Shown piece after piece: positions 1 through 8,885 of a stretch of 20,543 bases of DNA (position 1 is the stretch's first letter; each line of letters starts with the position of its first letter). This stretch comes from a virus, in IMG/VR virus record IMGVR_UViG_3300037042_002383, positions 1 through 20,543 of that record; one strand, 5' to 3'. A model generated the notes under the pieces. That model worked only from the letters and a program-made list of their open reading frames with translations, was not told the DNA's origin and did no database searches. The position numbers and the translations under genes were made by a program.

Positions 1-1902
1 TTCAGATTGTTGTTTACTAATATCAACTCCTGTATCTTCGTAAAACTTTGCTTCTCCTTCTAAATTTGCAGGGTTATCATATCTCTGTCTATCAAGAACT
101 TTATCAAATAATAAGTTTTCATTAAGGATTCTTGATTCTGGATAGCTGTTTATCATCTCTTGATAATCTTGTTCATCTTCAAAATCACTTCTGTTATAGA
201 AATTATTATAAACAGCATCAGTGGTCATCATCTGTGGACGCTTTTGCATTCGTGCCCATTGCTCATTTTCTGTACCATGAGCTATATCATAATTATCTCT
301 ATCTTGTGAGTGTTGTATAGCATGATAGTTTTCATGTGCTAACATTTTATCTTGATGGTATTTTAAATCATCTCCTGTTAATAGTTCACCAGTGTATTCA
401 TCCTTCCATGTATTGTAATCAGTTCCTATGTTCATTATGTTTAACCTAGGATCGTAGTAACTTCTATTTACATTAGGATTATCTACTCTTCTTGCAAGCA
501 TAGGGTTTTCATACATGTCCACACCATTCTGTGCACTAGCTAATGTCTTCTTTGCATATGGACCATTGGAAGGAATACCTTTCGTGCGTGCGTATGTGAA
601 TCCTACAGCTCCTGGAATAGAACCTCCCATTGCAAATTTTTCTTGAGGGAACATTATGTTTTCTCCTTTCTCAACAGCAGGGTGTCTTACAGTTCTTTCC
701 CATTCATCTGCTTCTTGCCAAGTTTTAAATGGTCCACCAAGATGTTCTCTAGTTTTTCTAAATTCTCCCATTGGATCATCTAGTGGTTGCCCATATTTAA
801 AAGAAGGAATTAAATAAGCTGGTTCTCCATCTTCTCCTCCTATTGACATAGCTCTTTCAGAACTAGGAGTATCATAAGGAATTCTATATCCTTGTGGTAA
901 CTTATCACTAGTTGGTTGTAAGAAAGTTAGTTTACCATTCTGTGCTTGAGGAACATAATTAACTGGATAAACAGATCCACCCATTTGAAACTGTCCACCC
1001 CATGCAGGAGAATAGTTTCTACCTACATTAGAGAATCCATCTCCTACCATTCCTTCAGGAGCTGTTGTTTTAGAATCATTATAGTTATCTAACCATCCTC
1101 CATTTTTTTGTTTAGGAATATCATAAACTGTTTCAGCTCCAAGTGTTCCTAATAAAGTTCTATTTACATTTGTTTTGAAAGGACTACTTCCTCTTGTTGT
1201 ATTAAATAATTCTAGGTACTTTGTTCTTGCTGGATTACCAAATGCTTGTGGACTTAATGGATACATAACTTCTCCTGGTTGTAAGTATTTACTATTTCTA
1301 GCAAAACTTCCTGCTTCTAATAAAGAAGGTAATATAGCAGAGCCTACATTTATAGCTGCAGAACCATATTCATCATTAGAAAAATCATTAGCAGCTTGAT
1401 AAGAATCAATTCCTGCTCCTGCAACATTTCCTAACTCTCCAACTATTTGAGCATATGGATGAGGAATAAAATTACCTAATTGCATTATGTCAGTAAGAAC
1501 ATCTGCTTTACTAACTACATTTTTATTAAATTCTTTTAACTTTCCTTTTCTTTCATCGTATCCTCTTTCATAATCAGTTCTATTATCTTGCTTTAATTCA
1601 GGTTGTGGTTTTACTTTTGATTTATATGCAATAGAACGAGGAGTTTTTATTTTTCCTGTAGTTTGTAATTCCTGTTTATCCTTTTTTGCATTTTCTGATT
1701 CTTTATGCAAAAGCTGATGTCCTCTTTTTTCTCTAGAAGACATTTTTTGTATACCATCTTGTGCTTGTGGTATATCACCACCATTCCTCATGTTGTTACT
1801 ATTGTCTCTACCACACTCGTGACAGATGTACATATCTTTCTTGCTAGAATCAGATTTGTTCCAACTCCATCCACATGTGCATTTTACTTTACCACTACTC
1901 AT
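1..1902 (-). CDS. zinc-ribbon and HExxH-motif protein, probable virion cargo (3' part outside window)
   Basis: The reading frame is open from an ATG at 1902 to the window edge, 634 codons without a stop, so only the C-terminus is missing. It begins with a zinc-ribbon-like knuckle set, C8-x-C10 and C27-x2-C30. A metalloprotease-type HENYH motif lies at residues 523-527 (bases 322-336); E545 or E547 could be the third metal ligand. The middle part is low-complexity and rich in Gly, Asn and Gln, with recurring MGGS and (A)QNG tracts (for example near bases 970-1010 and 520-640). Its ATG overlaps the stop of the upstream gene (TAATG), so the two are translationally coupled. In crAss-like phages the gene after the muzzle usually encodes a large ejected cargo protein; that role here is inferred from position. 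Peptidase activity is suggested only by the motif. No signal peptide or clear membrane helix is visible. Confidence 0.72.
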   Translation of the reverse strand, partial: MSSGKVKCTCGWSWNKSDSSKKDMYICHECGRDNSNNMRNGGDIPQAQDGIQKMSSREKRGHQLLHKESENAKKDKQELQTTGKIKTPRSIAYKSKVKPQPELKQDNRTDYERGYDERKGKLKEFNKNVVSKADVLTDIMQLGNFIPHPYAQIVGELGNVAGAGIDSYQAANDFSNDEYGSAAINVGSAILPSLLEAGSFARNSKYLQPGEVMYPLSPQAFGNPARTKYLELFNTTRGSSPFKTNVNRTLLGTLGAETVYDIPKQKNGGWLDNYNDSKTTAPEGMVGDGFSNVGRNYSPAWGGQFQMGGSVYPVNYVPQAQNGKLTFLQPTSDKLPQGYRIPYDTPSSERAMSIGGEDGEPAYLIPSFKYGQPLDDPMGEFRKTREHLGGPFKTWQEADEWERTVRHPAVEKGENIMFPQEKFAMGGSIPGAVGFTYARTKGIPSNGPYAKKTLASAQNGVDMYENPMLARRVDNPNVNRSYYDPRLNIMNIGTDYNTWKDEYTGELLTGDDLKYHQDKMLAHENYHAIQHSQDRDNYDIAHGTENEQWARMQKRPQMMTTDAVYNNFYNRSDFEDEQDYQEMINSYPESRILNENLLFDKVLDRQRYDNPANLEGEAKFYEDTGVDISKQQSE

Positions 1903-2768
1903 TATTTGTAAGAGATTTGTGCAGGTGTTGTTATAAATTGAGATACTAAATGTGTTGTAGCAGAGTTATCAAGAATGTGTCTCACCTTCAATTCTTTTGC
2001 TCTTAGCGTTGCTTTCTTAAAGCTTCTAGGACCATAGTCCATGTTAGCTTGATTCACAATCTTATCAATAGAAAGACTCTCACAAGTTGTGTTGAACAAT
2101 GGAACCTGAGAACTTTTCTCTAGTGCCCAGAATGTATTATACTGATAGAAGTTATCACTCTTAGTGTATGTGATTGTTTTGCTATCAGTATTAAAGATGG
2201 GGTATTGCATATAAGCTTTTAAGTTATTCATTGGTTTTGCAACCAGTTCTAATATACCAGAGCTTTGTTGTCCGTTATATAGAACAGCTTTATTAAACCA
2301 CTCATCATTTGTTTCTATTCTTGAGTTATCATTAAACACTCCATCAGGTATATCAAGATATTTATATGCCTTAGTGTAGTCTTTTACATTCTGTAATATC
2401 TCATCTTGATAATCGTATGCAAAAGGATATTCAATGATGTAAGGTTCTATATTTCCATAGAAGTAGTTATACAATTGTACATTAGTTAAATGTCTCCACA
2501 AGCAAGCTGTGGTGGTTTGATTGTATTCTGTATTAGCATATTCTATTATATCAAATTCAGTAAGAGAGAAGCTTTTCTTAAACTTACAATCTCCTGTAGA
2601 TTCAATTACAATAATACTAACATTATCATTCACTGTATAACTAATTCCTCTAACTAATGTTTTTTTAGGAACATCCATAGCAATAACGTTACCAAACTGA
2701 TCGCTGATATTAAATGGTCCAACATTTGGTCCAGACATTGTTAATTTTATTGTTAAAGTCTTTGACAT
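1902..2768 (-). CDS. GPF domain fused to C-terminal domain of muzzle/stabilization protein
   Basis: This gene encodes 288 residues. I chose the ATG at 2768, four bases after the stop of the muzzle gene, because the frame upstream of it runs out of phase through the neighbour's poly-Thr repeat and encodes only a low-complexity Gln/Leu/Pro stretch. Residues 1-72 are a small 'GPF' domain (GPFN at 17-20, STGDC at 57-61) like those encoded at 13904, 13344 and 13114. Residues 88-288 (start LWRHLTN, then NYFYGNIEPYIIEYPF, end TPAQISYK) match my recollection of the C-terminal end of crAss-like muzzle (P22 gp10-like) proteins, normally part of the preceding polypeptide. The likely role is to complete the tail muzzle as a separate chain. 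The muzzle match is from memory, so confidence in function is moderate. Its stop overlaps the next start. Confidence 0.78.
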   Translation of the reverse strand: MSKTLTIKLTMSGPNVGPFNISDQFGNVIAMDVPKKTLVRGISYTVNDNVSIIVIESTGDCKFKKSFSLTEFDIIEYANTEYNQTTTACLWRHLTNVQLYNYFYGNIEPYIIEYPFAYDYQDEILQNVKDYTKAYKYLDIPDGVFNDNSRIETNDEWFNKAVLYNGQQSSGILELVAKPMNNLKAYMQYPIFNTDSKTITYTKSDNFYQYNTFWALEKSSQVPLFNTTCESLSIDKIVNQANMDYGPRSFKKATLRAKELKVRHILDNSATTHLVSQFITTPAQISYK

Positions 2769-2772
2769 ATTA

Positions 2773-5700
2773 TTAAGGAATAGTTGTTGTAGTGGTGGTG
2801 GTTGGAGCAGCTGTTGTAGTGGTGGTGGTTGTGGTTGGTTGACAAAGTACATCACTTACACAAGATGTTATTCCTCCTGAAACTGCTACTGAACTTCCTG
2901 AAGTACATAATGCAGTGATTGATCCATCTTGTGCACATATATAAATTGTATCATCTATGACAGTTTGACTTTGAGGAATACCTGCATAATCAATCCAGGA
3001 TATCTCACACTCATTATTCACTTGAACAGTATAGCAATAATTAAAAACAGCAACTGTTGTACTTGATGTAGTGGTAAGATTTCCATTATCTGTTAACGAA
3101 CATATCACACACGTATTAGCTTGTGCAGCTGAATTAGGAATTATTCCAAAGTTAGCTGTAAACAGTAAAGCATAAGTAGGAGCTGACTGTACTAAATAAA
3201 CATCTCCTGCATTATCTACTACGTATATACTACAACTACATTCAAAAATAGATGTTGGAATAATTAATCCAAGATTTATATCAAGATCAATCACATTTGT
3301 TGTGTAATCGTATTGAGTAAGGTAGTAGTCTGAAGATACTGAATCTTGGTTAAGTATCAATAACTTACCAGAACTTGTATATAGGAAATTACCTAATGCA
3401 ACTCTATCTGCTTGTAATGTGAACATAGTAGTCATAGTTGCAGAATATGCTGACGGTGGAATAGTTACAGGAGGAAGAGTTAATTGAACTACTTCTTGAG
3501 GACTAGTTGATGAATCTACAGCAATCAATAATGTATCGCTCAATGATGATATACCAGAAGCAGTTGTAAATCCTACTGGAAGAGTTATGTTTCTATTGAA
3601 CACTGCAGTGAACGGACTTGTTGTAATATTCCATTCAACAATCTGAGTGTCTATAGACCAAAATTTATTTGCTGATAATTCTATTCCATATGAGCTTGTA
3701 TATCCTGGCACTGATAATGTATTTAAAGATCCATCTGTATTAAGAAGTGTTATTACAGCTCCTTCACTAAATAATATTCCACAACATGTTGGTATACTAG
3801 GAACTAATGTAGTAGTTGTACTTGTTGTTCCAAATTCACAATTTGAAATCTCTACAATAATACCACCCACTACATGATAAGCAAATCCATACACTCTACT
3901 CTCATCTCCAAAATACCATCCATCAGGAGCTAATGTACAATCATTACTTGTTCCATAATAAACAATTTGACCAAGAGATAGACTAGTAGCCATAACTGAG
4001 AAACCAGTCATTGTTACAAGTACGGAGTTTGTAAATGCAATTGCAGCACAAGCATCCATAAGACTTGCTGTAGAAACAACTGGAGGATCAACTCCAACTT
4101 GGTATCCAGTATAGAATCCAAATAAGTCTAATCCAGAAGGTCTAGCACATGCTGTACTTGTAGTTGTTGTAGAAGGAGAAGGTACAGTGATTACACCTGT
4201 TCCTTGTATGTTACAGAATAACTCACTTGCTATTCCTACTAAATTACACGCTAATGCAACAAATGTAGTGCTAGTTGTAGTGGTAGGAACAATAAATACA
4301 GTGGTAGTTGTAGTGGTAGTTGGAGGAGGAATTAAGTTTCCAACTAATGCTGAGAAATTAACATCATCACAACATCCATTAATTCCTGAATAGAAGAAAT
4401 TATTTTCTGCTATATAGAAATTAGGAATATAACTATGGAAAGACACCCAACTTTTAGTATTGAAGTTGAATGATATTGTCCAAGACTTATTACAGAAATA
4501 ATCAGAATCTGTTAAATACACTTGGGTTTTTAACGTAAGTCCGTTGATTATATCTTCTACATAATACTGTTGTAAATCAGCATCATATCTAACATCTTTA
4601 TCAATAGGAATATAATCTAATTTAGTAAGAATGACTCTATCAAACTTACTATCATATACACCATGAAGTCCAACTCCTGTAAAGTTGTTATCTATATTAA
4701 CATTTGGAAAGTATCTAAGTATTTCAAATGCTAAATGGTCTGTAAAGAATCTGTTCATACCACTTCCGTATCCAGAAAGATCTACAGCTTGAATTCCAGA
4801 AATTAAGAATACTTGTCCTCTCTTAGCATCCACTGTTATTTGTCCTTGAGGAATCTTTAACAAGAACTTGTTTTGACTTCCTACATATCCAAGATCTGTT
4901 TCAGCAAAGTCAATAGGAGGAGCACCTCTAAATAGATTGGGATTTCCTACATAGGCTGATTGAGGGTTACTTGTATCAATAGTTAATAAGTTGTTGTACA
5001 TTAAAGATTTGTTTTCAAATCTAGCAAGTACAGCTTTGTTCTGAATACCATCTAATGATATAAGGTTTCCGTAGTTTTGAGGGAAATCAAAATATGATAA
5101 TGATCTATAGGTTAACCAGTTATTAACTCTATTATCAGCATCTACAGATTGTGAGTCTGAATAGATTGCTCTAAATGGATAATATGTATAGCAAAACTGG
5201 TCAGCCCAGTCTGCAGGTAAATGAGTGAATGTGTTCTCTTTATTCTGTTTAGAGAATGTTACATTATATGAATACGTATTATCGTTTGCAATAGATACGT
5301 AATCCTCTTGTACCCAATCATCAGGAATACCTGTAGATACATGTGGCCAGAAATCACCTTCTCTATTATTGAATGCTTGTCTAAGATCTAGATTATAAGA
5401 AGTCTCACAATAGAAGTTAGGAATACCATATGCAAACAAATAAAAGAATCCATCGTAGTAGGTTCTATTTGAACCAGCATCTGGTGGAGGTGTAGCAGAA
5501 GGATCATTAGGGCAATCAAACTTATGAGCTTTGTATGAAATGATGTTTGACATCACTTTACCATCAACTGTATAATCTTCTAGTATAGATCTAGCAGAGT
5601 GCCAGTATTTTGGATAGGCAACATTACCAATCTCATCATAGAATATATCTGAATCATCAGGAGCATTCACTCTATTATCAATGAAATAAGGAATCTTTGT

Positions 5701-8700
5701 CTTGAATGTAAATCTAGAAATAAATGTATCGCCACCAAATACAGTGGCAATCTCTGATGAGTTTATATCCACCCTTCTTTGAAACCCTGTATCAATTGTA
5801 ACATACGAATATATTTGTCCCCATTGGTTTACAAATGTATTCTTCATAGAAGCATAATAAGAAACAACCTGAATGTCCTGTTCTTTAGCTGGAGAATTAC
5901 ACACACCACTACTTGAAATAGTGAATCTAGATACATCTGTAATTATAGGAGTTCCTGATACATCAAGACTTGGTGTATCACTAGGAAATTCTAAAGCTGT
6001 AACTGGATTACTATTTCTATCATCTATAGTTTTGATGTATACAGAACTTTCTCTTTCATAGTTATTCACATTGATACCGCCTGGTTCTCCAACAGATTGA
6101 ACACCTGGAATAAGATAACGAGCAAAATCAATAGATCTTTGTTTGATACCAAGATCGTTAGCTATGTTTCCGTAATAGTCATAGTTGGCTATTGAGTTAA
6201 ATGAATATGCATAGTTCTTTCTTGTAATACCATTAACATAGATTGTTAGATATGATTGGTATGCAGCAAACATGAACGAAGCATTGAATGGATTTGAAAC
6301 CTTTCCTAATGACTCAGAACTAGCTAATGCATCTCTCTGAGCTTCTTCTGATAGAAGCTTGTATTTAGCATTACCGTTCACTTGGACAAAGTGTGCTCTA
6401 CCAGCACCAAACATTACATTCTCTAACTTAAGAACATCACCTAAGAACGGTTGTCCAAATGATGTCTCAGGAGAATTAAATATCTGTCTGTAGTTTAAAG
6501 CTCCACCAGTAAATGCATCAAGAGGAGTTTCACCCTTACAATTTTTTGTAGATCTTCTACTTACATTAAAATCTACAACTCCAAGAGGTTGAATCACTTC
6601 AGGTCGAAGTATACGAACAGGATCACATTTAAATGGATCATACCAGGGATTATTACAATCTGCACCTACATTTCCACCAACTGCAACTACTGCGCCACGT
6701 GAATCACAACCTCCACCAAAGATGGCACTATTACCATCTAAGAAATCATCATTTAATGTGAATGAAGTGTTGTCTGTAGTAAATGGATCTGCCCATGTTG
6801 CTCTCCATCCTTTACTTCCAGAACATCCAGTTATATAATATGAATCAAAGTTTGCAGGACCAATGTTTGCACCACCAGTTACTGTTGTAGGTCTAGTTGT
6901 TGAACAAAACTCATATGTTTCTCCAGCAACCATTGTGCCTATACCAATCTGATTTGTATTAGGATCATTATATTGATAAGTTCCAGATGTTGTACAAATA
7001 ACTAACCATGGTTCAGATATCTGACTATATGCATTGTTATTTTCATTTAAGAAAGGATCTGAATTAAGATCATTGTATGGATAGTTTGGATAATAGAAAG
7101 TTTGATTTTGTCTTTCATATGTTCCAATGTTACGAAGTATTCCTTTAGCAACAATAGATTTGTTTGTTCCTCTATCTCCTCTAACTATTTTAAATGATAC
7201 AATATCATCTTTCTGTTCACGAGTTAATGATGAGTCAGCAATCAATTGACTAACTTGTTTAACATTTACTCTTACACCTATAGGGAACACTGCATCGTTC
7301 TGCATCACTGGTTTAAATCCAGGGCCTACAACAAATATTGGATTCTCATATATAGGACTTACAAGAACATCAGGAAACTTATGATGTCTGATATATTGAC
7401 CAGCAAGATCTCCCCATACATCTTGGTTACAAGGATACTCTTCTGTAGATTCCCAATAAGCAAATTCACCATATTCATATGGTGTAGCGTTACCAATAGG
7501 ATCTCCAATAGCAGTTCCTGTTACGGAAGCTGTGTTATATATTTTCCAATAAGGACTATACCCAAGTCCTGTTATAGGATCAACAGTGGTAGGTTCACCT
7601 ACAAAGTCATAATTAGTTTCTGGGACAAGTGGTTGACTTATCTCATTGTTATTCATCATTCTTCCTGGAATATGAAAACCATCTGTTTGTTTTCCATTCT
7701 TTAACAGAAACACTATTTCAAATGCATACACCTCATCACGTAGATATCCACGTAAGTTTGTAGCATTTAATTCATCTGTATAGTTTTCATCAGAAGGGAT
7801 TCTATATGTTTCCCATCCAAGATTGATTTGACTAGCAATAGATTGATAGTTAAGTCTATCTATAGATGTAAGATTATCCCATACAAGAATATCTTGTACA
7901 GCTGTTACATCTTGAGCAACATCGTAATAAGGATATTTCTCAAATATATCTAAAATGGTAAGACGAACACTATCTACATTCTGACCTGTGTATATTACTT
8001 GGTCAGTAGGATTTTCAATAAAGAATGTACCTACTAATTGTACAGAAGTGATAGCATTCACAGTGCTAATCACTGCTAAGTTATAGTATTGATATTGTCC
8101 TGAAATATCAAGATCTGCAATATCAACTACCACTGATTTACCAACAGTGTAATTATAATTCACTGTAGTGATAAAAGGGTCAGCAATAGGTGTAGGATTG
8201 GTAATAGAATAATATGATGTAAATGCATTACCTGCAGCATCACAATACTGTATAGCAAATTGTACAACTCCTGCTTTTAATTCTCCACCTGTAATTACAT
8301 CTGAAATGGTTAGTAATGGAATACTAAAATTAGGTTGTATCTTTAATTGATTACAGTCTAATTCATCTGTAAATGAAGGATCACAAAGATCTGAATTAAC
8401 AGTTGGTATGTAAGGAATATTATTAATGTTTAAGTATCTCCTAGGATTTAACCCATCTGTCCAATATATTTCTGTTGCACAATTTGTTATTCTATGTACA
8501 GTTTTTTGTATTGGATTATTTATATTAAAATTAAGACATGGGGCATTAACTAATATATGATATACACAGTCATTGTTATCCATATTCCCAATCTGACTAT
8601 CTCCTGTATTAGGATTAGTGATGAAGAATATATGTTTGTTTTGTTCTCCAATAAAGTGAGTACCAATTAACGTAAATCCTTCTGGGAAATTTACACAAAG

Positions 8701-8877
8701 CTCATTACCCTGTTCATTCTGATAGTTTACAGAACTAGCATCAAAGTTTTCTAAGGCAGCGTTTAGTGCATATGTAAGAGTACCTGGTTTAATCTGGTTC
8801 AAAGTTTGATCCATATTTAAACCAACAGTAGCATTGTTATATTCCTGTCTGATATTACTTTTTTGTTCTTCAGCCAT
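2773..8877 (-). CDS. giant tail muzzle / P22 gp10-like stabilization protein with added C-terminal domains
   Basis: This is the largest gene in the window, encoding 2034 residues. Residues 1 to about 1519 look like the crAss-like muzzle (P22 gp10-like packaged-DNA stabilization) protein: an early YWTDGLNPRRYLN motif at 138-150 and a late WTISFNFNTKSWVSFHSYIP stretch are typical. From T1520 the protein changes character: Thr-rich linkers separate a Cys-containing module (about 1577-1684), a region with propeller-like repeats (about 1697-1920), and a C...C module (about 1944-2013) that resembles one in the fibre protein at 14659-16485. It ends in two poly-Thr runs and Ile-Pro, then TAA TAA. The expected muzzle C-terminus is absent and appears in the next gene. 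The muzzle closes the tail end and interacts with the host surface, so the added modules are probably exposed. The start at 8877 is 8 bases after the previous stop. Confidence 0.85.
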   Translation of the reverse strand: MAEEQKSNIRQEYNNATVGLNMDQTLNQIKPGTLTYALNAALENFDASSVNYQNEQGNELCVNFPEGFTLIGTHFIGEQNKHIFFITNPNTGDSQIGNMDNNDCVYHILVNAPCLNFNINNPIQKTVHRITNCATEIYWTDGLNPRRYLNINNIPYIPTVNSDLCDPSFTDELDCNQLKIQPNFSIPLLTISDVITGGELKAGVVQFAIQYCDAAGNAFTSYYSITNPTPIADPFITTVNYNYTVGKSVVVDIADLDISGQYQYYNLAVISTVNAITSVQLVGTFFIENPTDQVIYTGQNVDSVRLTILDIFEKYPYYDVAQDVTAVQDILVWDNLTSIDRLNYQSIASQINLGWETYRIPSDENYTDELNATNLRGYLRDEVYAFEIVFLLKNGKQTDGFHIPGRMMNNNEISQPLVPETNYDFVGEPTTVDPITGLGYSPYWKIYNTASVTGTAIGDPIGNATPYEYGEFAYWESTEEYPCNQDVWGDLAGQYIRHHKFPDVLVSPIYENPIFVVGPGFKPVMQNDAVFPIGVRVNVKQVSQLIADSSLTREQKDDIVSFKIVRGDRGTNKSIVAKGILRNIGTYERQNQTFYYPNYPYNDLNSDPFLNENNNAYSQISEPWLVICTTSGTYQYNDPNTNQIGIGTMVAGETYEFCSTTRPTTVTGGANIGPANFDSYYITGCSGSKGWRATWADPFTTDNTSFTLNDDFLDGNSAIFGGGCDSRGAVVAVGGNVGADCNNPWYDPFKCDPVRILRPEVIQPLGVVDFNVSRRSTKNCKGETPLDAFTGGALNYRQIFNSPETSFGQPFLGDVLKLENVMFGAGRAHFVQVNGNAKYKLLSEEAQRDALASSESLGKVSNPFNASFMFAAYQSYLTIYVNGITRKNYAYSFNSIANYDYYGNIANDLGIKQRSIDFARYLIPGVQSVGEPGGINVNNYERESSVYIKTIDDRNSNPVTALEFPSDTPSLDVSGTPIITDVSRFTISSSGVCNSPAKEQDIQVVSYYASMKNTFVNQWGQIYSYVTIDTGFQRRVDINSSEIATVFGGDTFISRFTFKTKIPYFIDNRVNAPDDSDIFYDEIGNVAYPKYWHSARSILEDYTVDGKVMSNIISYKAHKFDCPNDPSATPPPDAGSNRTYYDGFFYLFAYGIPNFYCETSYNLDLRQAFNNREGDFWPHVSTGIPDDWVQEDYVSIANDNTYSYNVTFSKQNKENTFTHLPADWADQFCYTYYPFRAIYSDSQSVDADNRVNNWLTYRSLSYFDFPQNYGNLISLDGIQNKAVLARFENKSLMYNNLLTIDTSNPQSAYVGNPNLFRGAPPIDFAETDLGYVGSQNKFLLKIPQGQITVDAKRGQVFLISGIQAVDLSGYGSGMNRFFTDHLAFEILRYFPNVNIDNNFTGVGLHGVYDSKFDRVILTKLDYIPIDKDVRYDADLQQYYVEDIINGLTLKTQVYLTDSDYFCNKSWTISFNFNTKSWVSFHSYIPNFYIAENNFFYSGINGCCDDVNFSALVGNLIPPPTTTTTTTVFIVPTTTTSTTFVALACNLVGIASELFCNIQGTGVITVPSPSTTTTSTACARPSGLDLFGFYTGYQVGVDPPVVSTASLMDACAAIAFTNSVLVTMTGFSVMATSLSLGQIVYYGTSNDCTLAPDGWYFGDESRVYGFAYHVVGGIIVEISNCEFGTTSTTTTLVPSIPTCCGILFSEGAVITLLNTDGSLNTLSVPGYTSSYGIELSANKFWSIDTQIVEWNITTSPFTAVFNRNITLPVGFTTASGISSLSDTLLIAVDSSTSPQEVVQLTLPPVTIPPSAYSATMTTMFTLQADRVALGNFLYTSSGKLLILNQDSVSSDYYLTQYDYTTNVIDLDINLGLIIPTSIFECSCSIYVVDNAGDVYLVQSAPTYALLFTANFGIIPNSAAQANTCVICSLTDNGNLTTTSSTTVAVFNYCYTVQVNNECEISWIDYAGIPQSQTVIDDTIYICAQDGSITALCTSGSSVAVSGGITSCVSDVLCQPTTTTTTTTAAPTTTTTTTIP

Positions 8878-8885
8878 GATGTATA

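Noticed and set aside
2769-2855. Upstream extension of the 288-residue gene to an ATG at 2855
   Set aside because: The added residues are an out-of-phase read of the muzzle's Thr repeat; the ATG at 2768 gives the family-typical start. The open frame is kept only as a frameshift hypothesis.
7246-7704. Plus-strand open frame of 152 codons
   Set aside because: It lies fully antisense to the well-supported muzzle gene and its translation shows no recognisable domain.
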